A stretch of DNA of 56,645 nucleotides, taken from Paenibacillus timonensis. GTDB lineage: Bacteria; Bacillota; Bacilli; Paenibacillales; Paenibacillaceae. The notes under the pieces were generated by a model, which had not been told where the DNA came from, did not search any database, and saw nothing but the letters and a program-made list of their open reading frames with translations. The position numbers were made by a program, and so were the translations under genes. Below, one piece after another: positions 11,781 to 20,185 of this stretch (the first letter of the stretch is position 1; each line of letters begins with the position of its first letter). The DNA is taken from NCBI RefSeq assembly GCF_022427145.1, contig NZ_JAKSXN010000038.1, forward strand, positions 1 to 56,645. The letters run 5' to 3'.

Positions 11781-12054
11781 TTGTTCACAATGTTATCCAC
11801 AGCCTGTTAATAAATCAGCGGATAAATCTAGATATTCACAACGAAAACAATATAATCATAGCAAAAGAAGGCCTGTTTTTCAATGAGCTGTCTGCTTTTA
11901 TCCACAAATTCAATAATTTGTGCATAAATATCATTCACACCACTACATATTGTTTATAAATTGTTTAAAATTCGACAGGGAGCTCCACAATCCCAAAAAA
12001 ACTATTCACAAGTTATTACAAGAAAGCCCAAACTTCGAAATCGGATGTGCATAA
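11781..12054. promoter_or_regulatory. DnaA-box cluster upstream of dnaA (incA/B-like)
   Basis: In about 275 AT-rich bases there are two TTATCCACA boxes (11793-11801 and 11898-11906) and two TGTGCATAA boxes (11919-11927 and 12046-12054), all fitting TTATNCACA on one strand or the other. Near matches are TTGTTCACA (11781-11789), ATATTCACA (11832-11840), TCATTCACA (11931-11939) and CTATTCACA (12002-12010). There is no gene. This corresponds to the dnaA-upstream part of a bipartite Firmicute origin and probably also controls dnaA. Confidence 0.85.
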
Positions 12055-12100
12055 ATCAACCGGCCGGCTTAGTAAAGTTCGTTCTCGTCTTCGTCCCGGC

Positions 12101-12142
12101 AAAATAAAAATCCGACCGCCCTTTAAGGACGGTCGGATTTTT
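12101..12142 (-). terminator. Terminator of the gluconate operon
   Basis: On the minus strand a stem of about 13 bp built on AAATCCGACCG and CGGTCGGATTT, with a short TTAAA-containing loop, runs into a T-rich tail. It lies about 20 bases after the gntK stop. Confidence 0.85.
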
Positions 12143-12161
12143 TAGATTGAGACTGAGCGTA

Positions 12162-13709
12162 TTACAGTTCGGCCTGTTGCTGTTGGAACTTGGCGATTGC
12201 CTCGTAATCTTCCTCCAATTTGCGCGAAATACGGATGTAGATTGGCAACAGCTGCTTATAAATCGCCGCATGCTCCGGGATCGGCGTGTGCTCGTGGGTG
12301 CCGCCGACCATATCTTTGACGATATCGAAGGAATCGATTTCGCCCAAGGCATACAAACCAAGTACCACGGCTCCTAGGCAGGAGCTCTCAAAGCTTTCCG
12401 GGATGACGACCTGCTGGTCGAAGATATCGGCCATCATTTGACGCCATAGCGGAGAGCGGGCAAAGCCGCCCGTCGCTTGGATTTTCTGCGGGCGGCCGAT
12501 CTGCTCTTCCATCGCCAGAAGCACTGTGTACAGGTTGTAAATCACGCCCTCCAGCACGGCCCGGATCATGTGCTCCTTCTGATGATGCAGCGTCAGCCCG
12601 AAGAAGGAGCCGCGCGCATGGGGATTCCACAGCGGAGCCCGTTCGCCGGCCAGATAGGGGTGAAAGAGCAGCCCGTCCGCGCCGGGACGGACGCGCTCGC
12701 CGATTTTGGTCAGCACGTCGTACGGGCTGATCCCCAGCCGTTTCGCCGTCTCCACCTCGGAAGCGGCGAATTCGTCCCGCACCCAGCGGAAAATCACCCC
12801 GCCGTTGTTGACCGGCCCTCCGATCACCCAGTGCTTATCCGTCAGCGCGTAGCAGAAGATCCGGCCTTTGGGATCGGTTCTCGGACGGTCGACGACGGTG
12901 CGGATCGCACCGCTGGTGCCGATCGTGACGGCGACGACGCCGGGGTCGATGGCATCGACCCCGAGATTGGACAGGACGCCGTCGCTGGCGCCAATGACGA
13001 AGCGAGTGGAGGGAGCGAGTCCCATGGCGTTGGCATAGTTGGCTGCCAAGCCTTGCATGACATGCGTCGTTGGCACGAGCTTCGACAGCTGCTCCGGCGT
13101 GATACCGGCGACCTGCAGGGCTTCTTCGTCCCAATCTAGGCGCTCCAGATTCATAAGGCCGGTGGCCGAGGCGATCGAATAATCCACGACATACTCTCCG
13201 AACAGCTTCAGGAAGACGTATTCCTTAATCGAAACGAACTTGCGGGCTTGCGCGAAAAGCTCCGGCCGCTCATGTCGAAGCCACAGCAGCTTGGTCAGGG
13301 GGGACATCGGGTGGATCGGCGTGCCGGTACGCAGATAAATCTCGTGGCCGCCGAGCTCGTTCTTCAGCTTCTCCGACCAATCCGCACTGCGGTTGTCCGC
13401 CCAGGTGAGACAGCGCATCAGCGGTTTGCCTGTGCCGTCCAGCGGGATGACGCTGTGCATCGCCGAACTGAACGAGACGAAGCCGACCTGTTCCGGAGCG
13501 ATCCCGCTGCTATTCATGACTTGACCCACCGCCGCGACCACCGCGGCAAAAATCTCCTCGGGATCCTGCTCGGCCACGGAAGCGGAGGGAGTATACAGCG
13601 GATACTCCTCATTCGCCGTGGCGATCACCTGGCCGCTGCGTTCGTACAACACGGCCTTGGTGCTGGTCGTCCCGATATCCAGGCCGATCATATGCGTTAC
13701 GGTACCCAT
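12162..13709 (-). CDS. gntK: Gluconokinase (FGGY family)
   Basis: Phosphorylates gluconate to 6-phosphogluconate in the cytoplasm. The 515-residue length matches Bacillus GntK. The N-terminal phosphate-binding motif is IGLDIGTTSTKAV; the second half has the FGGY-type blocks GASDGVLSNLG, TIGTSGAIR and ATGGFARSPLWRQMMAD. I kept the first ATG because an AGAAGG site lies 6 bases upstream; the internal ATG before IGLDIG has none. It is the last gene of the gnd-gntR-gntP-gntK block, 54 bases after gntP. Confidence 0.93.
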   Translation of the reverse strand: MGTVTHMIGLDIGTTSTKAVLYERSGQVIATANEEYPLYTPSASVAEQDPEEIFAAVVAAVGQVMNSSGIAPEQVGFVSFSSAMHSVIPLDGTGKPLMRCLTWADNRSADWSEKLKNELGGHEIYLRTGTPIHPMSPLTKLLWLRHERPELFAQARKFVSIKEYVFLKLFGEYVVDYSIASATGLMNLERLDWDEEALQVAGITPEQLSKLVPTTHVMQGLAANYANAMGLAPSTRFVIGASDGVLSNLGVDAIDPGVVAVTIGTSGAIRTVVDRPRTDPKGRIFCYALTDKHWVIGGPVNNGGVIFRWVRDEFAASEVETAKRLGISPYDVLTKIGERVRPGADGLLFHPYLAGERAPLWNPHARGSFFGLTLHHQKEHMIRAVLEGVIYNLYTVLLAMEEQIGRPQKIQATGGFARSPLWRQMMADIFDQQVVIPESFESSCLGAVVLGLYALGEIDSFDIVKDMVGGTHEHTPIPEHAAIYKQLLPIYIRISRKLEEDYEAIAKFQQQQAEL

Positions 13710-13763
13710 AACCTACCTTCTCTCTACGTCAATTTTCATATTTCCATTGTAATGAGTTTTGCC

Positions 13764-15125
13764 TTAGAAAATAAAGCTCAGCCCGAGGATCAACGCCAGA
13801 CCGACGACGGACAGGAGCGTTTCCATGACGGTCCACGACTTCAAGGTTTGCGGCACCGTCATATTAAAGAATTCCTTCACCATCCAGAATCCGGCATCGT
13901 TGACGTGGGAAAGCACGATCGAGCCGGCGCCGGTGGCGAGGACGGCCAGTTCGACATTGGCTCCCGGGGTCAAAGCCAGCACGGGCGCCACGATGCCGGC
14001 CGCCGTCGTCATCGCAACCGTTGCCGAACCGGTAGCCACACGGATTAAGGCCGCCACGAACCAGGCGAAGAGAATGACGTTGACGTGCGCGCCGGTTGCG
14101 ATTTGCGCGATGGATTCGCCGACGCCGCTGTTGATCAGCACCTGCTTGAACGCGCCGCCGGCCCCGATGATCAGCACGATGCCTGCAATCGGTGCCAAGC
14201 ATTCGCTCGTGAATTTGGAGAGATCCTGCTTACTGAAGCCGCGGCTATAACCGAGCGAGAAGAAGGAGAACACGACGGCGATGAGCAGCGCCATGATCTC
14301 GTGGCCGATAAATTCGCAGAACAGCGTGACCGGGCGAGTGGCCTCCGGGTCGAGGATATCGGCGATGGAGCCGATCAGCATAAGGATGACTGGCAGTAAA
14401 ATCGTAAACAGCGTGATGCCGAACCCCGGCAGCTTGCGTTCGCCTTTAACGGCGAATTGCTCGGCCAGCTCGGCCGGCGGTTCCAACACGATCCGCTTGC
14501 CGATGAACTTACCGAACAGGGGGCCGGCCACAATGGCCACCGGTAAGCCGATCAGGATCGAATACAAAATGGTCCGGCCCAGATCCGCCCCGTAGGCATC
14601 GATGGCGATCATCGGCGCCGGATGCGGCGGAACGAGTCCGTGTACGGTGGACAAACCGGCCAAAATCGGAATGCCGATTTGCAACAGGGACATTTTCGTT
14701 TTTTTGGCGACCGTAAAGACGATCGGAATCAACAAAATGACGCCGACTTCAAAAAATACCGGGATCCCGACGATAAAGCCGACGAGCATCATCGCCCAGT
14801 GCACTCTTTTCTCGCCGAACCGGTCCACCAGCGTGGTCGCGATGCGCTCCGCACCGCCGGATTCGGCCATCATTTTGCCCAGCATGGTGCCAAGCCCGAT
14901 GACGATCGCAATCGTGCCCAGCGTACCCCCGAGACCGCCGGTGATGGAACTGACCACGTCCAGAGGCTTCATGCCGGCCAGAAGACCAAGCAACAGCGCG
15001 GAAATAAGCAGCGTTACGAAGGGATTCCATTTATATTTGGAAATCAGTACGATCAAGAACACGATGGTGAGCAGCGTCCAGAACAATAACGTAGCGTTAT
15101 GACTCATGCCAAAGAGAGTATCCAA
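13764..15125 (-). CDS. gntP: Gluconate permease (GntP family)
   Basis: A 453-residue inner-membrane gluconate:H+ symporter with about 12 hydrophobic segments from about residue 10 to the C-terminus. Family hallmarks include GLGTMLGKMMAESGGAERIA and GLVPPHPAPM. The start is TTG, 7 bases after a GAGGAGG ribosome site; an internal ATG six codons later has no site. A GntR-type operator and a cre candidate lie directly upstream, so gntP-gntK may have their own promoter in addition to read-through from gnd-gntR. Confidence 0.93.
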   Translation of the reverse strand: MDTLFGMSHNATLLFWTLLTIVFLIVLISKYKWNPFVTLLISALLLGLLAGMKPLDVVSSITGGLGGTLGTIAIVIGLGTMLGKMMAESGGAERIATTLVDRFGEKRVHWAMMLVGFIVGIPVFFEVGVILLIPIVFTVAKKTKMSLLQIGIPILAGLSTVHGLVPPHPAPMIAIDAYGADLGRTILYSILIGLPVAIVAGPLFGKFIGKRIVLEPPAELAEQFAVKGERKLPGFGITLFTILLPVILMLIGSIADILDPEATRPVTLFCEFIGHEIMALLIAVVFSFFSLGYSRGFSKQDLSKFTSECLAPIAGIVLIIGAGGAFKQVLINSGVGESIAQIATGAHVNVILFAWFVAALIRVATGSATVAMTTAAGIVAPVLALTPGANVELAVLATGAGSIVLSHVNDAGFWMVKEFFNMTVPQTLKSWTVMETLLSVVGLALILGLSFIF

Positions 15126-15172
15126 AGCGATTCCTCCTCATATTTCGTTTAACTTGATGTAATTGCGCAAGA

Positions 15173-15186
15173 GTGCAGCGCTTTCA
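15173..15186 (-). promoter_or_regulatory. Candidate CcpA site (cre) before gntP
   Basis: TGAAAGCGCTGCAC on the minus strand agrees with most of the cre consensus TGWAANCGNTNWCA. It is centred about 55 bases upstream of gntP, downstream of the GntR operator. It fits the known carbon catabolite repression of gluconate genes in Bacillus. Confidence 0.55.
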
Positions 15187-15245
15187 TTTTGAATTGATGG
15201 GAATGGACCCTGTTATTATGATCAAAATCCACAGGAATTGATAAT

Positions 15246-15261
15246 TGTATACTTGTCGACA
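15246..15261. promoter_or_regulatory. GntR operator candidate between gntR and gntP
   Basis: TGTATACTTGTCGACA matches the operator before gnd in 14 of 16 positions. Its right arm differs by two bases, giving an imperfect palindrome. Confidence 0.65.
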
Positions 15262-15304
15262 ACAAAATCAGCCAAAAGGGTCCGGGGTCCCGTCCTTTAT
15301 CTGA

Positions 15305-15976
15305 TTATTGGGGGATGCTCGTATGAAGCGTGCGGTGTGAGTCGGCGAAGTATTCCTCCACATTGCGTCCGATGATTCCGGCATCGCGGGATTTTAATCC
15401 CTCCAGCAGCTTGCGGTGCTTGCCGATCACATAATCGATCTTGTCCTCGTCCTGCGATAAAACCTCGCGTGTCGTAATCAGCATTACCGTCATCACGATT
15501 TGGCGGATACTGGTCCATAGATGCAAGATGCGCGTATGCTTGGCTCCCGCAATAATCGTCTCGTGAAAACAGAGATCCTGATAGGCGAATTCCACAATGT
15601 CCCGGTGTTTGCCGGCCAGTTCCATTTTGTCGATGATTTGCGCGAGCGGAGCGATCAACGCTTCGGGATCTTCCGCTACCTGCTGCGAGGCGAAGCTTTC
15701 GATCAGATAACGGACATCGTATAATTCGTCGACGTCCTGCAGGCTCAGGCCGTTGACGACGGCACCCATGCGCTGAAGGGTGATCAGTCCTTCGCCGGAC
15801 AGCGTTTTCAGCGCCTCGCGAACCGGGGAGCGGCTCGTGCCGAAATCCGCGGCGATGCGGTTTTCCGACAGGACGGCGCCCGGTTTGATGGTGCCTGCGA
15901 TGATTTGCAGCCGCAGTTCCGCGGCGATCGTCTCGCCGAGCGAACTGCCTTTTAACCAGGAAGAAGGGTATTGCAT
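15305..15976 (-). CDS. gntR: GntR-family gluconate operon repressor (FCD type)
   Basis: A 223-residue regulator. The N-terminal winged helix-turn-helix spans about 12-75 with NRIAADFGTSRSPVREALKTL. The C-terminal all-alpha FCD ligand domain has the metal-binding pattern in DLCFHETII and the later histidines. In Bacillus, GntR binds gluconate or its phosphate and releases its operator. The ATG follows a GGAG-type site. Operators of matching sequence precede both gnd and gntP, so this protein most likely controls the whole block. It lies 129 bases after gnd. Confidence 0.9.
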   Translation of the reverse strand: MQYPSSWLKGSSLGETIAAELRLQIIAGTIKPGAVLSENRIAADFGTSRSPVREALKTLSGEGLITLQRMGAVVNGLSLQDVDELYDVRYLIESFASQQVAEDPEALIAPLAQIIDKMELAGKHRDIVEFAYQDLCFHETIIAGAKHTRILHLWTSIRQIVMTVMLITTREVLSQDEDKIDYVIGKHRKLLEGLKSRDAGIIGRNVEEYFADSHRTLHTSIPQ

Positions 15977-16105
15977 GCGATATTTCTCCTATTCCAAGGG
16001 ATGTCATCCCGCTTGATGATCGTGGAAACCTAAATACTTCGATCATAGCATGAATTTCGTCGGATGGGGAAACTCGCTGCAAGGTTTTGTTGAATTTCCA
16101 GCGGA

Positions 16106-17005
16106 TTATTTGGACGATTCTACCGCGTGACCGCCGAACTCGTTGCGCAGAGCTGCGACGACCTTGCCGTGGAAGGTATCCTCCTGGAGCGAACGGTATC
16201 GCATGAACAGCGACATGGCGATCACCGGTGCATTCGCTTGCAGATCCAGCGCGGTCTCCACCGTCCATTTGCCTTCGCCGGAGGAGTGCATGACGCCGCG
16301 GATGCCTTCCAGTTTCGGATCTTTGGCAAACGCGTTCTGCGTCAGCTCCATCAGCCAGCTGCGGATGACCGAACCGTTCGACCATACCCGGGCGACCTGC
16401 TCAAAATCGTAGTCATACGGGCTTTTGTCGAGCAGTTCGAAGCCTTCGGCGATCGCTTGCATCATGCCGTATTCGATCCCGTTATGGACCATTTTGAGAA
16501 AATGGCCGCTGCCGGACGGACCGGCATACAGATATCCGCCGGAAACGGCGATATCCCGGAAGATCGGCTCCATCAGCCGGAAAGCTTCTTCTTCGCCGCC
16601 GATCATGAAGCAGCCGCCTTGCTCCGCGCCTTCGACGCCGCCGGAGGTGCCGACATCGAGGAATCGGATTTTCCGGGCCGCCAGTTGCTCCGATAGCTCC
16701 AGCGAGTTTTTGTAATGCGAATTTCCGCCGTCGATAACGATATCTCCCGGTTCCAGCAAGGGAGTCAGCGTATCGACTACCGATCGCAGCGGGGCGCCGG
16801 CCGGGACCATCACCCAAATCCGTCGTGGCGTTTCCATTGAAGCGACGAGCTCCTTCAGGCTGGCGGCGGGAACCGCGCCTTTCTCGGCCGCGCCCTTTAC
16901 GGATTGCGGATTCATGTCGTAGGCCACAACGTCATGTCCGTGCTCCAGCAGATTCAGAACGAGATGGAAGCCCATTTTTCCAAGCCCAATCATGCCTAAT
17001 TTCAT
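16106..17005 (-). CDS. gnd: 6-phosphogluconate dehydrogenase, short decarboxylating type
   Basis: Converts 6-phosphogluconate to ribulose 5-phosphate, CO2 and NAD(P)H. At 299 residues it belongs to the short class (YqeC/GntZ-like) rather than the 470-residue class. The dinucleotide loop is GLGKMG at 7-12; the substrate motif is DVGTSGGVEGAEQGG and the catalytic-lysine helix KMVHNGIEYGMMQAIAEGF. I chose ATG at 17005 because GAGGTG lies 9 bases upstream; a GTG 12 bases earlier overlaps that site. It is the first gene of the block, behind a palindromic GntR operator. Confidence 0.93.
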   Translation of the reverse strand: MKLGMIGLGKMGFHLVLNLLEHGHDVVAYDMNPQSVKGAAEKGAVPAASLKELVASMETPRRIWVMVPAGAPLRSVVDTLTPLLEPGDIVIDGGNSHYKNSLELSEQLAARKIRFLDVGTSGGVEGAEQGGCFMIGGEEEAFRLMEPIFRDIAVSGGYLYAGPSGSGHFLKMVHNGIEYGMMQAIAEGFELLDKSPYDYDFEQVARVWSNGSVIRSWLMELTQNAFAKDPKLEGIRGVMHSSGEGKWTVETALDLQANAPVIAMSLFMRYRSLQEDTFHGKVVAALRNEFGGHAVESSK

Positions 17006-17030
17006 CGAAAGAAGCACCTCTTTTCACTTC

Positions 17031-17046
17031 TGTATACTTGTATACA
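17031..17046. promoter_or_regulatory. GntR operator before gnd
   Basis: TGTATAC-TT-GTATACA is a perfect 7-bp inverted repeat with a 2-base spacer. It sits 26 bases upstream of the gnd start, a repressing position, and resembles the known Bacillus GntR operator. Confidence 0.75.
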
Positions 17047-17096
17047 ACTTACGATTTGAATATACTCCGATTCGAATCGGCTGTAAACCTTTTTCG

Positions 17097-17110
17097 TGAA
17101 AGCGCTTCTT
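17097..17110 (+). promoter_or_regulatory. Candidate CcpA site (cre) upstream of gnd
   Basis: TGAAAGCGCTTCTT shares the TGAAAGCGCT core of cre sites with the site before gntP. It lies about 90 bases upstream of gnd. Confidence 0.5.
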
Positions 17111-17135
17111 AGGCAGTCCCGGCAGTTAAAAATAC

Positions 17136-17331
17136 TTTTCCACATGTGCATAACTTATATGCGAAGAGTTTCTCGGCGGGTTGTGGAAAACGGGAGCGTG
17201 TTTTTTTAGGGAGAAAGCTGTGGATTGTGTATAAGGTATACCCGGTGAAAACCGAAGTATGGAGGAAGGAAGTCCGGTTGACTTTTCCTAGGCGGTGTGG
17301 TTAAATGTATAAAGGCATTTTCTGTGGATAT
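17136..17331. promoter_or_regulatory. Second DnaA-box cluster, upstream of rpmH
   Basis: Perfect TGTGNATAA boxes occur at 17145-17153 and 17226-17234. Variant boxes include TTTTCCACA (17136-17144, head-to-head with the first perfect box) and TGTGGATAT (17323-17331). In most Firmicutes such boxes lie in one dnaA-rpmH spacer; here they are about 5 kb from the dnaA-side cluster. Confidence 0.7.
17278..17306 (+). promoter_or_regulatory. Probable rpmH promoter
   Basis: TTGACT (17278-17283), a 17-base spacer and TTAAAT (17301-17306) precede rpmH by about 75 bases. A near-consensus DnaA box lies just downstream. Confidence 0.55.
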
Positions 17332-17381
17332 GAAAATGGTAAACATACAGATAATGATAATCCTGTAAGGGGGTGCGATAG

Positions 17382-17516
17382 ATGAAACCAACTTTCAAAC
17401 CGAATGTGAGCAAACGTAAAAAGGTTCACGGTTTCCGCAAAAGAATGAGCACGAAAAACGGCCGCAAGGTTCTCGCTGCTCGTCGTCTCAAAGGCAGAAA
17501 AGTACTGAGTGCGTAA
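17382..17516 (+). CDS. rpmH: 50S ribosomal protein L34
   Basis: A 44-residue, very basic protein with the invariant L34 pattern: [20 protein letters not shown], then [20 protein letters not shown]. An AAGGGGG ribosome site precedes the ATG. It heads the rpmH-rnpA-yidC-jag string and is followed at once by a strong terminator, so most transcripts probably end after L34. Confidence 0.97.
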   Translation: MKPTFKPNVSKRKKVHGFRKRMSTKNGRKVLAARRLKGRKVLSA

Positions 17517-17525
17517 AGCGTGCGT

Positions 17526-17552
17526 AAAGACCACCGCGGTGGTCTTTTTTTT
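17526..17552 (+). terminator. Terminator after rpmH
   Basis: AAGACCACCGCGGTGGTCTT is a continuous palindrome followed by eight T residues, 10 bases after the rpmH stop. Confidence 0.9.
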
Positions 17553-17628
17553 ATACTCGGTCCCTTCCCGATAGTACGGCGACGTTTGGTCTATAATAAT
17601 ATGGAAGTTCGAATCAAGGAGATAGCTC

Positions 17629-17979
17629 GTGCATAAACAACTTCGTTTGAGAAACCGCGCCGATTTTAACCGAATCTACCGGTTCGGCAAGTCCTTCGCG
17701 AATCGCCAGCTGGTGGTATACTGGTCCAATAAACCGGATATCGAACGCTTTCGGCTGGGGGTTTCGGCCAGCAAAAAAATCGGAAACGCCGTCGTCCGCA
17801 ACCGGATGCGGCGCATGTTGAAGGAGATCGTCCGGCTGCATGAGGCGGAAATCCGCGACCATGTCGACCTGATCCTGATCGTGCGGAACGGGGCCGTCGG
17901 AATGGAATATAAGGACCTCGAAAAAAGCGTGCTCCATGTGCTTCGAAAAGCTTCGCTGCTGCGGGCTCCCGGGCGTTAG
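17629..17979 (+). CDS. rnpA: Ribonuclease P protein component
   Basis: The 116-residue protein cofactor of RNase P, which matures tRNA 5' ends. The RNR motif is present in NAVVRNRMRRMLKEIVR, and the N-terminus has the usual LRNRADFNRIYRFG. The start codon is GTG after a CAAGGAGAT ribosome site. TATAAT at 17592-17597 could be a -10 element, but no good -35 is visible. Confidence 0.95.
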   Translation: MHKQLRLRNRADFNRIYRFGKSFANRQLVVYWSNKPDIERFRLGVSASKKIGNAVVRNRMRRMLKEIVRLHEAEIRDHVDLILIVRNGAVGMEYKDLEKSVLHVLRKASLLRAPGR

Positions 17980-18054
17980 GCAGGCTTGTTTCTTTGTCCC
18001 TTCAAATATGTTATGATTTACGTTGAATGGATAGGTTAAGAGAGGGGTTTTGAA

Positions 18055-18954
18055 GTGTCGCGATTGATGACTAACCGAAGAAGATGGCTTCTTCTCCTTC
18101 TGGCGGTCGTGATGGTAGCGGTTCTTGCCGGCTGCGCACCGCAGAATGCTCGCCAGGCAACCACGACGGAAGATATGAGGGCAACTGGTTCGTGGTGGAC
18201 CGCAAACGTGGTGTATTATTTCTCACTAGCGCTGGATGCGTTTGCAGATTGGTTTAACGGAGCCTATGGCGTAGCGATTTTAATTATGGTGCTGATCGTG
18301 CGGACGTTGATCCTGCCGTTGACCCTGAAGCAGGTGAAGAGCTCCAAGGCGATGCAGGCGATTCAGCCGCAGCTCCAGAAAATCCGCGAGCAGTTTAAGG
18401 ATAATCCGGAGAAACAACAGCAGGAGACCATGAAGCTATTCCAGGAACACAAGGTCAATCCGATGGCGGGTTGCTTCCCGTTGATCATCCAGATGCCGGT
18501 GTTCATTGCGCTGTATAACTCGATTTATTACAACTCGGCGATCCGGGAGCATTCCTTCTTGTGGCTGCAGCTCGGGGAACCTGATAAATTGTTCATCCTG
18601 CCGGCGGTCGCGGCATTGACGACGTTCATCCAAACGAAGATGATGTCGAACATGAACCCGCAAGGTATGCAAGGCCCAATGGCGTTTATGATGTGGGTCT
18701 ATCCGATTTTGATTTTTGTCATGGCGTACAATTTCGCCGCAGCGTTGCCGTTGTACTGGATCTTCAGTAACTTGTACACGATCGCGCAAAACTTCTTTAT
18801 CTACCGCAAGAAAGATCCGGCTTTGGCTGCGGCTGCCGTTACGGCAGGCGGAGGCGGCGGTTCTTCTTCCGGTTCCGGGAAGAAGCGGGGCGGCTCCAAT
18901 CTAAAAGCCGGTCATCCCGGTAAGGGTGCCAAGGAGGCCAAAAAATCGAAATGA
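18055..18954 (+). CDS. yidC: Membrane protein insertase YidC (SpoIIIJ type)
   Basis: A 299-residue lipoprotein insertase that folds and inserts membrane proteins; the origin-linked Bacillus copy (SpoIIIJ) is also needed for forespore development. The signal peptide ends in a lipobox with the lipidated cysteine at C27 (VLAGC). Five hydrophobic segments follow, with the conserved arginine in VLIVRTLILPLTLKQ and the cytoplasmic loop SSKAMQAIQPQLQKIREQF. The tail is basic and Gly/Ser/Lys-rich. The start is GTG; an ATG four codons later is an alternative. It overlaps jag by four bases. Confidence 0.95.
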   Translation: MSRLMTNRRRWLLLLLAVVMVAVLAGCAPQNARQATTTEDMRATGSWWTANVVYYFSLALDAFADWFNGAYGVAILIMVLIVRTLILPLTLKQVKSSKAMQAIQPQLQKIREQFKDNPEKQQQETMKLFQEHKVNPMAGCFPLIIQMPVFIALYNSIYYNSAIREHSFLWLQLGEPDKLFILPAVAALTTFIQTKMMSNMNPQGMQGPMAFMMWVYPILIFVMAYNFAAALPLYWIFSNLYTIAQNFFIYRKKDPALAAAAVTAGGGGGSSSGSGKKRGGSNLKAGHPGKGAKEAKKSK

Positions 18955-19676
18955 ATAAAATCGTGACGTCGGGAAAAACCATTGAAGATGCTGTAAGACA
19001 AGGATTGGCCAAGCTCGGCACCACCGAGGACAAAGTCGCCGTGAACGTGTTGGAGCAGCCGTCAAAAGGATTCCTGGGACTGATAGGGGTGAAGGGAGCG
19101 AAGGTAGAACTTACTTTGCTTGAACAACCGGCACCTGCATCCGTACCCACCCCGAATAAGACCGCTTCGGCGCCTCGTTCGTCTGCTTCCGTCATGGAAG
19201 AGAAGACCGTAGTCGGCGAGAAGGATCCTTATGCGGAGGCGGCGTCATTCATCCGGGAGGTCGGCGAGAACATGGGCTTGGACGTCAAGGTTGAAGTCGC
19301 CCATGGCAAAGACCATACCGTGCTTAACATTTCGGGCCATGATTTGGGATTAATGATCGGGCGGAGAGGGCAAACCCTCGACGCACTGCAATATTTGGCG
19401 AATATTATCGCTAACCGTTATTCCGACAGCTTCATCCGCATCGTGCTCGATGCCGAAAACTTCCGGGAACGCCGGAAAAAAACGCTGGAGGAGCTCGCCG
19501 TCAGATTGGCCGGACGGGTCGTTCGAACGCGTAAAGAGGTTACGCTCGAGCCGATGTCGCCGCAGGAGCGCAAAGTGATTCATTCCAAACTTCAGGATCA
19601 CCCGGAGGTCAAAACTTACAGTAAAGGCGAAGAGCCCAACCGGCGGGTCGTTATTACTCTGAAGCACAGCAAATGA
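18951..19676 (+). CDS. jag: RNA-binding protein Jag/KhpB (Jag-N, KH, R3H)
   Basis: A 241-residue RNA-binding protein. The N-terminal Jag domain is about 1-50 (KIVTSGKTIEDAVRQGLAKLG). A Pro/Ser/Thr linker follows, then a KH domain at about 90-165 with LMIGRRGQTLDALQYL, and an R3H domain at about 170-235 with RERRKKTLEEL and QERKVIHSKLQ. KhpB proteins act with KhpA on RNAs linked to cell division and elongation. It overlaps yidC by ATGA, so the two are translationally coupled. Confidence 0.94.
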   Translation: MNKIVTSGKTIEDAVRQGLAKLGTTEDKVAVNVLEQPSKGFLGLIGVKGAKVELTLLEQPAPASVPTPNKTASAPRSSASVMEEKTVVGEKDPYAEAASFIREVGENMGLDVKVEVAHGKDHTVLNISGHDLGLMIGRRGQTLDALQYLANIIANRYSDSFIRIVLDAENFRERRKKTLEELAVRLAGRVVRTRKEVTLEPMSPQERKVIHSKLQDHPEVKTYSKGEEPNRRVVITLKHSK

Positions 19677-19681
19677 ATGAG

Positions 19682-19731
19682 ACGCAATGACGTTTGCTCG
19701 GCGTAAGCTGGGGGACGTTGTTGCGTTTTTT
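19682..19731 (+). terminator. Terminator of the rnpA-yidC-jag operon
   Basis: An interrupted stem pairs ACGCAA and ACGT (19683-19694) with ACGT and TTGCGT (19716-19727) and runs into six T residues, just after the jag stop. Confidence 0.7.
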
Positions 19732-19736
19732 AATGG

Positions 19737-19990
19737 GCTCAACCCTCCCCATCCCTCCCTTACCGTAAGGGAGGGTGTCCGAGGGCTTGCTGCCCTCTGG
19801 GCTCCCGCAAATAGGAGGAACGTGGGAGGGAGAGAGGCGCTCCTGCTCGCTGTCCCCTTCGGGTCTCAACCCTCCCCATCCCTCCCTTACCGTAAGGGAG
19901 GGTGTCCGAGGGCCTGCTGCCCTCTGGGCTCCCGCAAATAGGAGGAACGTAGGAGGGAAAGAAGCGCTCCTGCTCGCTGTCCCCTTCGGG
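19737..19990. repeat. Two tandem copies of a 127-bp hairpin-rich repeat
   Basis: Copies start near 19737 and 19864 and are almost identical. Each holds CCCTCCCTTAC-C-GTAAGGGAGGG (an 11-bp inverted repeat), then GGGCTCCCGCAAATAGGAGG and a GC-rich end with CCCC-TTCG-GGG. They are non-coding and lie directly after the jag terminator. Confidence 0.9.
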
Positions 19991-20185
19991 GATACGCTTT
20001 ACGTTGGGTGCATGGAACGCTTTTCCCCCCTACGGGGTACGTCTTACTTGGGGAGCACCCGGGATACCTGGTAAACCGTGCTGCTCACAACTGCTGCTGT
20101 CGATGCGCCTGAGGGTCTAGGTTGATCGGAGCCGGCTTCTCGCCCCTACGGGGCCCGCCTCTACTTTGCAGCTCCTGCTGGTTGT
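19991..20185. repeat. Degenerate hairpin-repeat stretch
   Basis: Two short related blocks near 20010-20060 and 20135-20180 each carry a CCCCTACGGGG mini-hairpin followed by a variant of CTTACTTGGGGAGC. They look like diverged members of the same family as the flanking repeats. No gene is visible. Confidence 0.6.
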
